This document shows positions 1 to 6,053 of a stretch of DNA of 7,605 nt, piece after piece; position 1 is the first letter of the stretch, and every line of letters begins with the position of its first letter. The notes beneath the pieces were generated by a model. It did not search any database and was not told the origin of the DNA. It saw only the letters and a program-made list of their open reading frames with translations. The DNA is from Bacteroidales bacterium UBA4073 (lineage in GTDB: Bacteria > Bacteroidota > Bacteroidia > Bacteroidales > Tenuifilaceae). The stretch spans positions 1 to 7,605 of the forward strand of contig DFYV01000054.1 of the NCBI GenBank assembly GCA_002383425.1, read 5' to 3'. The position numbers were made by a program, and so were the translations under genes.

Positions 1-44
1 GCCATGGGTCAGGAGTTCTGAAATTCATCTCTTTTCATAATTCT

Positions 45-124
45 TGCCTTTGTTCTTTCGTTCTTTCGTGCCTTCGTTCTTTCGTGCCATCGTGCCATCG
101 TGCCATCGTGCCATCGTGCTATCT
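45..124. repeat. 8-bp tandem repeat array, about ten units
   Basis: Ten consecutive octamers can be read in register from 45: TGCCTTTG, TTCTTTCG twice (53-68), TGCCTTCG, TTCTTTCG, then TGCCATCG four times exactly (85-116), and a decayed last unit TGCTATCT (117-124). On the minus strand the units read CGATGGCA and CGAAAGAA, so that strand is purine-rich. The array lies downstream of the stop codon of the response regulator on the minus strand. The four identical copies point to recent slippage duplication; the mixed units on the left look older. A period of 8 is not a multiple of three, so it is not a typical coding repeat. I see no CRISPR-like spacers. Function unknown; it is most likely an intergenic mini-satellite. 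Confidence 0.9.
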
Positions 125-152
125 CTCATTGGTTCGCATGCAATGAAAGAGA
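122..152. other. Imperfect inverted repeat downstream of the response regulator gene
   Basis: TCTCTCATTG (122-131) can pair with CAATG (141-145) plus AGAGA (148-152), with a two-base AA bulge and a nine-base loop. It starts 16 bases beyond the response regulator stop codon. On the minus strand, where the regulator mRNA runs, the stem is not followed by a T-tract, so it is not a standard intrinsic terminator; it could be a 3'-end stabilising hairpin. On the plus strand it is followed only by cTTTTc. Seen in sequence; the role is inference. Confidence 0.4.
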
Positions 153-167
153 CTTTTCGGAGGTAAC

Positions 168-1547
168 TCATAGGTTGATATCGTACTTCTCCAACCTACG
201 GTCGAGCGCTTGTCGGGTTATATTTAGCAGCTGTGCAGCTTCGGTTTTCTTGTAGCCGGTTCGTTCCAGTGCTTTCATTATAATAATTTTCTCAATCAGG
301 TCGAGGTCGAAGATGTCTTCGCCTATAATGCCTGTATTTGGGTTGTTATCGGTTGGGGCTATTAACCCGCTGAAGTTTTTCATGGTAAGCTTTCCGTTTT
401 CTGAGAGTATTATGGCCCGTTCAATCATATTGCGCATCTCCCTGATGTTTCCAGGAAAATTATAGTTTACCATAGTTTTTACAATGGTGGGGTCAATCTG
501 GGTAATTTTTTTGGCCATTCGGGCAGAAATGTGATTAACGTAGTAATCGAACAGAATCGGAATATCTTCCTTTCGCTCGCGTAAGGGCGGAATGTGTATC
601 TGAAATGAGTTTAAGCGGTAGTACAGGTCGCTTCGAAACTTCCCTTCTTCTATAAATTTACTGATATCCTGATTTGTAGCGGCAATGATTCGTACATCAA
701 CAGGTATATCGATACTTGAGCCTATTCTTCGGATTTTTCGATCTTCCAGAACACGTAAAAGTTTGCTTTGCATGGCGGGTTGCATTTCCACCACTTCATC
801 CAGGAAAAGTGTACCCCCGTGAGCTACTTCGAACCAGCCTGCCTTATCCTCGTTAGCCCCGGTAAATGCCCCTTTTTTGTGGCCAAAAAATTCGCTTTCG
901 AATAGGGAGTCGGGTATTGCGGAGCAATTTACGGCATAGAAGTACGATTTTTTTCTTGAGCTAAGGAAATGAATGCCACGGGCAACCAGTTCCTTCCCGG
1001 TTCCACTCTCGCCAGTTATCAGTACTGTGGTATTTTCGGTTTTGGCAACCTTACCCATAAACTCAATCACTTGTCTTATGCCAAAAGAGTTTCCGATAAT
1101 TTCGGATCCAATACTTTCAATTAGGTCTTTCGATACCAACGAGTAGGTTTGGCTTATCTCCTTAAGCTGTTCATGGAGCGTAATATACCGTTTGGTTCTT
1201 TGAATGGCAGCGCGCATGTCGAGTAGTCGAAAGGGCTTGGGGAAGAATTCAACAGCACCCAATCGCATGGCATTAATAACCGCATCCATATCGCCATGTC
1301 CGGTAATCATTATTACCTCAATGTCGGGGTACTCTTCTTTTACCTTGCTTAGCACCTGTAAGCCATCCATTTCGGGTAAGCGAAGGTCAAGTATGAGTAT
1401 GTCGATGCGATGATCGCTAAGAATACCAAACGCTTCCGATGGGCGTTCGGCGGTTAGTACGGTGAAGCCTTCACCGTCAAGAAATTCCTTAATTTCGTTT
1501 CGGAAAACCTTTTCGTCATCAAGGACTAAAATGCTAATGTCTTTCAT
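168..1547 (-). CDS. NtrC-family sigma-54-dependent response regulator
   Basis: Cytoplasmic transcription activator of 459 residues, the usual length for this family. The receiver domain (about 4-120) has the acidic pair D10/D11, phosphoacceptor D54 (LDLRLPEMDG), T82 and K104 (KPF). The AAA+ domain (about 149-385) has Walker A GESGTGKE at 179-186, the sigma-54 contact loop GAFTGA at 226-231, Walker B GGTLFLDE at 244-251, an arginine-finger region FRSDLYYRLN at 304-313, and the sensor II motif PGNIRE at 365-370. A Fis-type helix-turn-helix (about 421-456) ends the protein. All catalytic motifs look intact, so it should hydrolyse ATP to open sigma-54 promoters when phosphorylated. It follows the histidine kinase gene by 18 bases on the same strand, so the two are very probably co-transcribed partners. 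The start is preceded by an A-rich stretch, as is common in Bacteroidota. Target genes cannot be read from the sequence. Confidence 0.96.
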   Translation of the reverse strand: MKDISILVLDDEKVFRNEIKEFLDGEGFTVLTAERPSEAFGILSDHRIDILILDLRLPEMDGLQVLSKVKEEYPDIEVIMITGHGDMDAVINAMRLGAVEFFPKPFRLLDMRAAIQRTKRYITLHEQLKEISQTYSLVSKDLIESIGSEIIGNSFGIRQVIEFMGKVAKTENTTVLITGESGTGKELVARGIHFLSSRKKSYFYAVNCSAIPDSLFESEFFGHKKGAFTGANEDKAGWFEVAHGGTLFLDEVVEMQPAMQSKLLRVLEDRKIRRIGSSIDIPVDVRIIAATNQDISKFIEEGKFRSDLYYRLNSFQIHIPPLRERKEDIPILFDYYVNHISARMAKKITQIDPTIVKTMVNYNFPGNIREMRNMIERAIILSENGKLTMKNFSGLIAPTDNNPNTGIIGEDIFDLDLIEKIIIMKALERTGYKKTEAAQLLNITRQALDRRLEKYDINL

Positions 1548-1565
1548 TTTGGATTGTTTTAAGGG

Positions 1566-3797
1566 CTAATCTTTTGGAATGGTTATTTCAAATAGGGTGT
1601 ACTCATTGGGTTCGCTTTCAACACGTATATCTCCCAAAATATCCTTGATGAACCCATAGGAAATGGATAGGCCTAAGCCTGTGCCTTTATCTTCACTTTT
1701 AGTAGTAAAGAAGGGATCGAATATTTTTTCAACAACTTTCTGAGGAATGCCTGTCCCGTTGTCCCATACGCTCAGGTAAACGTTTTGTTCATCTTTGCTG
1801 GTACTTACTTTTATCTTTTTCCAGTATGTGTTGTCGTTGCTTTTCTTTTCTTTCTCTTGCAATGCGTCCTTGGCATTTGAAAGCAGGTTGAGCAGAACTT
1901 GCTCAAGCTTATACTTATCGGCTGTGATGTTAGGCAAATTTTCGTCGAGCGAGGTTTCAATGGTAACACCATGATTTTCGTATTGAGCCGAAACCATAAA
2001 AAGGGCACTTTTAACCACATCGTTTATGTTAACCGTTGAGAATGTGACCGGTTTTTGGGTACGTGAGAAATATCGAATGTGGTCAATTATCTTTTTTATG
2101 CGCTCAACGTTTTCGAATAACGAATTTAGCTTCTCTTTGAGGTACTCTTCGTTGTAGTTGTTATCCTGTATGCGCATAAGTAAGTTATCGAGCCCCATGG
2201 AGATTCCCCCCAGAGGCTGATTTATTTCGTGAGCAATACCAGCTGCAAGCGTTCCCATTGATTCGAGTTTTGATTTTTGCGACAGGAGTTGCTGTTGCTT
2301 TTCCTGTTTTTTTATTTCCTCAATCATGCGACGCTCAAGTTCACGATTTATCTCAGTGATCCGTTGTTCGGTTTCCTTTTGCTTGGCTATTTCCTTTTGC
2401 TTGTTTCGGAAAAGTATAACAAGTAGTAATAGAATAATGGCAATAATAACAAGCAAGGAGATAAGAAATTGCATTTGGTATTTGGACTTTGCAATTTGCA
2501 GCTTTTGTATCTCAGAGTTTTGCTTTAGGATTTCGTTTTCTTTTTCTTTTTGCGATATTTCGTACAGGATTTGAAGCTTTGCAAGTCGCTGTCCGGTTTC
2601 TTCGTACTGCAAGGAATCTCTTAGTTCAACCCACATTTTGTGGTAGTTGAGAGCATCCTTGTACCGCCCTTGTGCTTCGTTGATCACCGAAAGGTATCGG
2701 TAAACATCAGCTTTAGATGACGAAAGGTTGTTTTTTTGTGCTATGGTTAACGCTTGGTTTAAAAAGTGCGATGAGGTTGGGTAATCGTTAAGCTGAAAAT
2801 GGCAGAGCGAAATATTAACCAACGCAGTAATGGTTGTTGGAATATCGTTATGCTTTACGGCAATGTTATTACATTGGGTGTAGTAGTTAATGGCCTGATT
2901 GTAATTTCCTTTTTCAAAGTAGTAATCGCCTAATCCCTGAAGGCTTAGGGTAATGCCTATGGTATCAGAAGCATTGTTGCTAATTATGTACGATAGGTTG
3001 AAGTACTGGAAGGCACTGTCGTACTTTTGGGTGAGCATGAACACCCCGCCTATCTCGTTTAGCATCTTGCTGTACAAAACCGAATCGGATAGTTTTACTG
3101 CAGCCTCGCTTGCCTTTTTGAAGTAATCGAGGCTGGTTCTTAAATCGCCTGAATTTTTGCTGGCTTGTCCAAGCAGGTTAAGAATTGTTATTAAAGTTTT
3201 ATTTTTGTTGTAAGCTGTAACCTTTTGGGAACTTATCAGAGTTAACGCTTCGGAACCATACTGTATGGCACGTTTGAAGTTTTCCTGGCTTAAGTGCAGG
3301 TTGCCAAGTTTAATCAGCATTTCAACGTAAATCTCCTTATCCTGAATTTCCTTAAGGGTTCTAATACCCGCTTCGAGCTGTTGTATGGCTAAATCGATGT
3401 TTTGGGCCGATTCGTTAGCCTTAACCATTCCCAGCAGCGATTTTGCAGCATATTCAGGTTTGTTGATTGAAGTGTAAAGGTTGGTAGCCCTATTGTAGTA
3501 TCTGTGCGAGGTTTCATATTCACCAAGGCGATAGTTTGCCTCGGCAAGTAGTTCCAGTGCCAGTGCTTCGGAGAACGAATCACCATCATTTTTAGCTGCG
3601 ACCAGTGCTTGCAGACCAATATCGAGACAGCGGTCGGGTTCGCTGTTTAACAAGGCCTTACCCTGTACTATCAGGTTGGCAGCTTCTGAACTGCCTTTAA
3701 CCACCTCTTGAGGTAATGTATCGGGCTGGCCCAGGCTGGTAAGCACTAGACCTGCCATGGTTAGCTTAAGCAAGACTATGCGGAGTAACTTTGCCAT
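1566..3797 (-). CDS. TPR-domain membrane sensor histidine kinase
   Basis: A 743-residue sensor kinase. Residues 1 to about 24 form a signal-peptide-like segment (basic start, then a hydrophobic core). Residues about 40-400 are alpha-helical tetratricopeptide-like repeats (for example the GDYYFEKGNYNQAINYY region at 290-306). A coiled-coil stretch (about 400-440) leads into one membrane helix at 443-463. A second basic/acidic coiled coil (465-510) joins it to the kinase core: H-box with H523 (AAGIAHEINQPLGG), N-box with N641 (NLLSNAKDAL), G1 box DNGTGIP at 679-685, F-box FDPFFTTK at 693-700, and G2 box GTGLGLSIS at 705-713. The HEINQPL form of the H-box resembles DctB-like kinases, which pair with NtrC-class regulators, and such a regulator is the next gene. 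The TPR part is therefore predicted to lie in the periplasm and to sense through protein contacts; the ligand is unknown. No receiver or DNA-binding domain is fused. Confidence 0.94.
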   Translation of the reverse strand: MAKLLRIVLLKLTMAGLVLTSLGQPDTLPQEVVKGSSEAANLIVQGKALLNSEPDRCLDIGLQALVAAKNDGDSFSEALALELLAEANYRLGEYETSHRYYNRATNLYTSINKPEYAAKSLLGMVKANESAQNIDLAIQQLEAGIRTLKEIQDKEIYVEMLIKLGNLHLSQENFKRAIQYGSEALTLISSQKVTAYNKNKTLITILNLLGQASKNSGDLRTSLDYFKKASEAAVKLSDSVLYSKMLNEIGGVFMLTQKYDSAFQYFNLSYIISNNASDTIGITLSLQGLGDYYFEKGNYNQAINYYTQCNNIAVKHNDIPTTITALVNISLCHFQLNDYPTSSHFLNQALTIAQKNNLSSSKADVYRYLSVINEAQGRYKDALNYHKMWVELRDSLQYEETGQRLAKLQILYEISQKEKENEILKQNSEIQKLQIAKSKYQMQFLISLLVIIAIILLLLVILFRNKQKEIAKQKETEQRITEINRELERRMIEEIKKQEKQQQLLSQKSKLESMGTLAAGIAHEINQPLGGISMGLDNLLMRIQDNNYNEEYLKEKLNSLFENVERIKKIIDHIRYFSRTQKPVTFSTVNINDVVKSALFMVSAQYENHGVTIETSLDENLPNITADKYKLEQVLLNLLSNAKDALQEKEKKSNDNTYWKKIKVSTSKDEQNVYLSVWDNGTGIPQKVVEKIFDPFFTTKSEDKGTGLGLSISYGFIKDILGDIRVESEPNEYTLFEITIPKD

Positions 3798-3858
3798 TTT
3801 AATTTATTCTTGCTAATATAGTAATATTCTGAAAAATGGTTACTTTTATGGGCCTGAA

Positions 3859-3866
3859 TAATTTTG
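3859..3866 (+). promoter_or_regulatory. Candidate -7 promoter element for the prenyltransferase cluster
   Basis: TAATTTTG matches the Bacteroidota primary-sigma -7 consensus TAnnTTTG at every fixed base. A start of transcription about 6-8 bases downstream would fall near 3872-3874, just before the ATG at 3884. No clear TTTG -33 element is found 19-21 bases upstream, so the assignment is tentative. The element lies inside the longer reading frame that opens at 3836, which argues for the later start codon. Confidence 0.45.
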
Positions 3867-3883
3867 TGAGTATGCTTTTCAAA

Positions 3884-4735
3884 ATGAAGAATTACCTATC
3901 GCTGGTAAAATTTAGCCACACAATTTTTGCAATGCCCTTTGCCGTTACTGGTTACTTTTTAGCTTACTATGGGGTGCCACTGAGCCCCGATTGGTTACTT
4001 TTTCTGAAGATTTTGCTTTGCATGGTTTTTGCCCGCAATGCTGCCATGAGTTTCAACAGGATAGTTGACCGCCACTTCGATAAGTTGAATCCCCGTACCA
4101 ATGGGCGCGAAATTCCCAGAGGCGTTTTATCGTCTAAGGCGGTACTGGTGTTTACCCTGATCAATTCAGCGCTTTTTATTTTTACCACCTATTTTATAAA
4201 TCCTTTGGTTTTTTACCTATCGCCTATTGCTTTAGCAATAGTACTATTTTACAGTTATACAAAGCGTTTTACTATGTTTAGCCATCTTATTTTGGGGTTG
4301 GGACTTTCGCTTGCCCCTATTGGGGCATACCTGTCAGTTACCGGAAAATTCGACATAATTCCTGTTCTTTACTCCCTTTTAGTCATGTTTTGGGTAGCTG
4401 GTTTTGATATTATCTATGCGCTTCAGGATGAGGAATTCGATCGCAACACAAAATTGCACTCCATTCCTGCTGCCCTTGGTGCACGCGGGGCTCTGATTAT
4501 TGCTTTGGTTTTACATTTTATTAGCGCATTATTAGTTGTTGTAATCGGTTTCATGGCAGGTTTTAACTTTTATTACTGGATTGGTGCGGTTATTTTCATA
4601 TCATTAATGGTACTCCAGCATTTCCTTGTGCGACCAACCGATATTTCAAAAGTCAATATGGCGTTTGCCACTACCAATGGAATGGCAAGTGTGTTATTCA
4701 CAATTTTCAATATTTTATCAATTTTAAACTTTTAG
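3884..4735 (+). CDS. mqnP: UbiA-family polyprenyltransferase, probably MqnP-like
   Basis: Integral membrane prenyltransferase of 283 residues from this start. Both Mg-diphosphate-binding motifs are present: N58-xxx-D62-xxx-D66 (NRIVDRHFD) followed by NPRTNGREIPRG, and D175-IIYALQD-EEFD ending at D186. Several hydrophobic helices fill the rest, as expected for the usual eight- or nine-helix UbiA fold. The N-terminal KFSHTIFAMPFA and the NPRT motif resemble the 'UbiA-like' branch used in the futalosine menaquinone pathway (MqnP) more than proteobacterial UbiA; this is from memory of the family, not a search. The enzyme would attach a polyprenyl chain to an aromatic menaquinone precursor. An in-frame ATG at 3836 would add 16 residues (MVTFMGLNNF...), but the conserved part begins at 3884 and a promoter-like element lies between the two. 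It starts a tightly packed three-gene cluster. UbiA/MenA-type alternatives are less likely. Confidence 0.85.
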   Translation: MKNYLSLVKFSHTIFAMPFAVTGYFLAYYGVPLSPDWLLFLKILLCMVFARNAAMSFNRIVDRHFDKLNPRTNGREIPRGVLSSKAVLVFTLINSALFIFTTYFINPLVFYLSPIALAIVLFYSYTKRFTMFSHLILGLGLSLAPIGAYLSVTGKFDIIPVLYSLLVMFWVAGFDIIYALQDEEFDRNTKLHSIPAALGARGALIIALVLHFISALLVVVIGFMAGFNFYYWIGAVIFISLMVLQHFLVRPTDISKVNMAFATTNGMASVLFTIFNILSILNF

Positions 4736-4739
4736 AGAT

Positions 4740-5201
4740 ATGAAGAAAAGATTAGTACTATTAGGTGTTGCTTTAGCAATACTCGGATGTTCAGGGAACC
4801 AGAATGTAAAAGTAGAGGATTCAAAGGAACAGCCTGAAAAACAGGTTTATGCTGAAACCACAATCGATTCGCTACTATTAAATTCCAAACATTTTGAGGA
4901 TAAACCAGTGCGGATTGCTGGTATTGTCGATCACGTTTGCATTCATAGTAGCAAAAAATTAACGCTTTTAGGCAAATCAACAGGGGCAACCCTTAAGGTA
5001 ACTGCATCGGATTCTGTTCCCCAATTCGATATGACGTTGAAGGGGGCCAGGGTTGAGGTCACCGGCATTTTAAAAAGGGTAGTGGGTCCTAATGAAACAT
5101 GCGAGAATGAGACAAAGACTGAGACAGAGACCGAGATAGAGACTGCCAATAACCCGGCTGATCAATACTACGTGGAGTGCCATAGCATTAAGGTATATTA
5201 A
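4740..5201 (+). CDS. Small lipoprotein with Cys/His motif, possible OB-fold
   Basis: A 153-residue protein with a clear lipoprotein signal: basic MKKR, a hydrophobic stretch, and lipobox ILGC with lipidated C17, followed by a polar, charged linker (18-40). The remainder (about 41-153) has alternating beta-strand-like segments (KPVRIAGIVDHV, GATLKVTAS, GARVEVTGIL, YYVECHSIKVY) that suggest an OB-fold-like domain of the kind seen in DUF4920-type or tRNA_anti-like small envelope proteins; this is inference. A distinctive motif, HVCIHSSKK (65-73), places C67 and H69 close together; C121 and C147/H148 are further candidates for metal binding or disulfides. Residues 122-135 are a Glu-Thr repeat from a hexanucleotide repeat. 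It starts four bases after the prenyltransferase stop and ends four bases before the next gene, so the three are probably translated from one mRNA. Function unknown. Confidence 0.85.
   Translation: MKKRLVLLGVALAILGCSGNQNVKVEDSKEQPEKQVYAETTIDSLLLNSKHFEDKPVRIAGIVDHVCIHSSKKLTLLGKSTGATLKVTASDSVPQFDMTLKGARVEVTGILKRVVGPNETCENETKTETETEIETANNPADQYYVECHSIKVY
5103..5144 (+). repeat. In-frame hexanucleotide repeat inside the lipoprotein gene
   Basis: Seven consecutive hexamers of the form (G/A)AGAxx: GAGAAT, GAGACA, AAGACT, GAGACA, GAGACC, GAGATA, GAGACT. They are in frame and encode residues 122-135 (E-N, E-T, K-T, E-T, E-T, E-I, E-T). Copy-number change would lengthen or shorten a hydrophilic acidic loop without a frameshift. 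Confidence 0.88.
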
Positions 5202-5205
5202 TCTC

Positions 5206-5757
5206 ATGTCGTTTTCGAGGTTTTTGCGGGTAATTCACAGGGACTTCAGCTACTTTTTTACGGGAATGATTTTGATATACTCCGTTACGGGGATTCTTCT
5301 AAATCATTCCCATGAATTGAACCCGTACTATTCCATCAATGTTAAAACGGTAAGGGTTGATATTCCAAAGGACACCTCTATGGTCAATGAACAATTGCTT
5401 CTGGAAGTATTCAAACCTTTTGGCGAAAATGAGATTCGTTCGTATTACTACCCCGATTTGTCAACCCTTAAGGTTTTCCTTAAAAACGGAACGGCTACGG
5501 TTAACCTCACCGATCAAACGGCACTCATTGAAAACAGCCTCCGTCGCCCTATTCTTTACGAGTTAAACTTGATGCACCGTAACCAACCAAAATCTTGGTG
5601 GACATGGTTTAGCGACCTATTTGCGGTTGTCTTAATTATCATCACCATTACTGGCTTATTCCTGATTAAAGGGAAGAATGGCATTACCCGGCGAGGGGCA
5701 GTATTAGTTACCGCAGGCTTACTGTTGCCAATTTTGGCCATGTTCATTTTTTTCTGA
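5206..5757 (+). CDS. PepSY-associated transmembrane helix protein
   Basis: An inner-membrane protein of 183 residues with helices at about 15-33, 133-154 and 163-183, and a soluble domain of about 100 residues between the first and second. The opening FLRVIHRDFSYFFTG, then SVTGILLNHSHELNP, and the later LNLMHRNQPKSWWTW are the signature pattern of PepSY-associated TM proteins (the PepSY_TM_like group, as I recall it). Conserved-type histidines H11, H34, H36 and H124 lie at the membrane borders. Larger PepSY_TM proteins include heme-containing ferric-siderophore reductases (FoxB, FpvG), so a redox or heme role is possible but not shown. The gene begins four bases after the lipoprotein stop and is followed by a terminator, so it closes the cluster. 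It is short compared with the four-helix reductases and is unlikely to be complete as an enzyme by itself. Confidence 0.86.
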   Translation: MSFSRFLRVIHRDFSYFFTGMILIYSVTGILLNHSHELNPYYSINVKTVRVDIPKDTSMVNEQLLLEVFKPFGENEIRSYYYPDLSTLKVFLKNGTATVNLTDQTALIENSLRRPILYELNLMHRNQPKSWWTWFSDLFAVVLIIITITGLFLIKGKNGITRRGAVLVTAGLLLPILAMFIFF

Positions 5758-5781
5758 TCCCATTCGAATCAATCTTTTTTT

Positions 5782-5809
5782 GGGGATTTTTTATCCCCTT
5801 TTTTATTTT
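5782..5809 (+). terminator. Intrinsic terminator of the prenyltransferase cluster
   Basis: GGGGAT (5782-5787) pairs perfectly with ATCCCC (5793-5798) around a five-T loop, followed directly by TTTTTTATTTT. It lies 25 bases after the stop of the PepSY-type gene. The other strand has A-runs instead of T-runs on its 3' side, so it acts only for plus-strand transcripts. Confidence 0.88.
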
Positions 5810-5838
5810 GAAATCGTCCCCCGATTCGTATAAATTTT

Positions 5839-5846
5839 TATTTTTG
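5839..5846 (+). promoter_or_regulatory. Candidate -7 promoter element for tnaA
   Basis: TATTTTTG is a full match to the Bacteroidota -7 consensus TAnnTTTG. Transcription would start near 5852-5854, giving tnaA a 5' leader of about 200 nt. No TTTG is found at the normal 19-21-base spacing; the nearest, at 5807-5810, is 28 bases away. No equally good element is seen closer to tnaA (TAAAATTT at 6023-6030 is weaker). The weak -33 would fit a promoter that needs an activator. Confidence 0.5.
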
Positions 5847-5862
5847 CGGTAATGGATACTCT

Positions 5863-5949
5863 ATGATGTTGATTTTTAAGGAAAACATACATTTAAGGTT
5901 TGCCGCAAAATACGTGTTCCTGAATATCAAGAACCGCGATAGGTTCTAA
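5863..5949 (+). CDS. Possible 28-codon leader ORF upstream of tnaA (weak)
   Basis: An ATG-ATG start and TAA stop frame a 28-residue peptide that begins MMLIFKENIHL and ends IKNRDRF. It lies just after the candidate tnaA promoter and ends 104 bases before tnaA. A four-codon ATG frame (5852-5866) overlaps its start as ATGA. The peptide has no tryptophan and no proline near its end, so it does not resemble the TnaC leader of enteric bacteria. An inverted repeat (5930-5947) covers its last codons. ORFs of this size occur by chance, and no ribosome-binding signal is seen; a leader-peptide role is speculative. Confidence 0.2.
   Translation: MMLIFKENIHLRFAAKYVFLNIKNRDRF
5930..5947 (+). other. Hairpin in the tnaA leader
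   Basis: AGAACC (5930-5935) pairs perfectly with GGTTCT (5942-5947) around the loop GCGATA. An upstream GTTC (5916-5919) could instead pair with GAAC (5931-5934), giving an alternative, weaker fold. No T-tract follows, so it is not an intrinsic terminator. It may be an RNA structure in the leader or a DNA operator; the sequence does not decide. Confidence 0.4.
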
Positions 5950-6053
5950 TTTCACATTTCTGGTAGATTTACTCTGGTCTTTTTCACTTTGGGTTAAATC
6001 AATTTTAGCTAAATTAAATCGATAAAATTTTTCAATCAAAACATTACATAAAT

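Noticed and set aside
45..124. Octamer array as a CRISPR or as sigma-54 -24 boxes (TGGCACG occurs on the minus strand)
   Set aside because: There are no spacers between units, and no TTGC -12 element lies at the right distance from any TGGCAC copy.
1204..1413. Plus-strand 69-codon frame inside the response regulator gene
   Set aside because: It is the antisense shadow of the receiver domain coding sequence, with no recognisable protein pattern.
3798..3883. Minus-strand promoter for the kinase gene at TATATTAG (3820-3813)
   Set aside because: It differs from TAnnTTTG in one fixed base and has no TTTG at the proper distance upstream, so it is too weak to list as a feature.
4943..5149. Minus-strand 68-codon frame over the lipoprotein gene
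   Set aside because: Its valine/serine-rich repeat is simply the antisense reading of the Glu-Thr hexamer repeat.
5807..5846. TTTG at 5807-5810 as the -33 partner of the tnaA -7 element
   Set aside because: The 28-base spacing is well outside the usual 19-21 bases.
5863..5949. Leader ORF as a TnaC homologue
   Set aside because: It contains no tryptophan and no proline at the end, both needed by the known TnaC arrest mechanism; it is kept only as a weak candidate small ORF.
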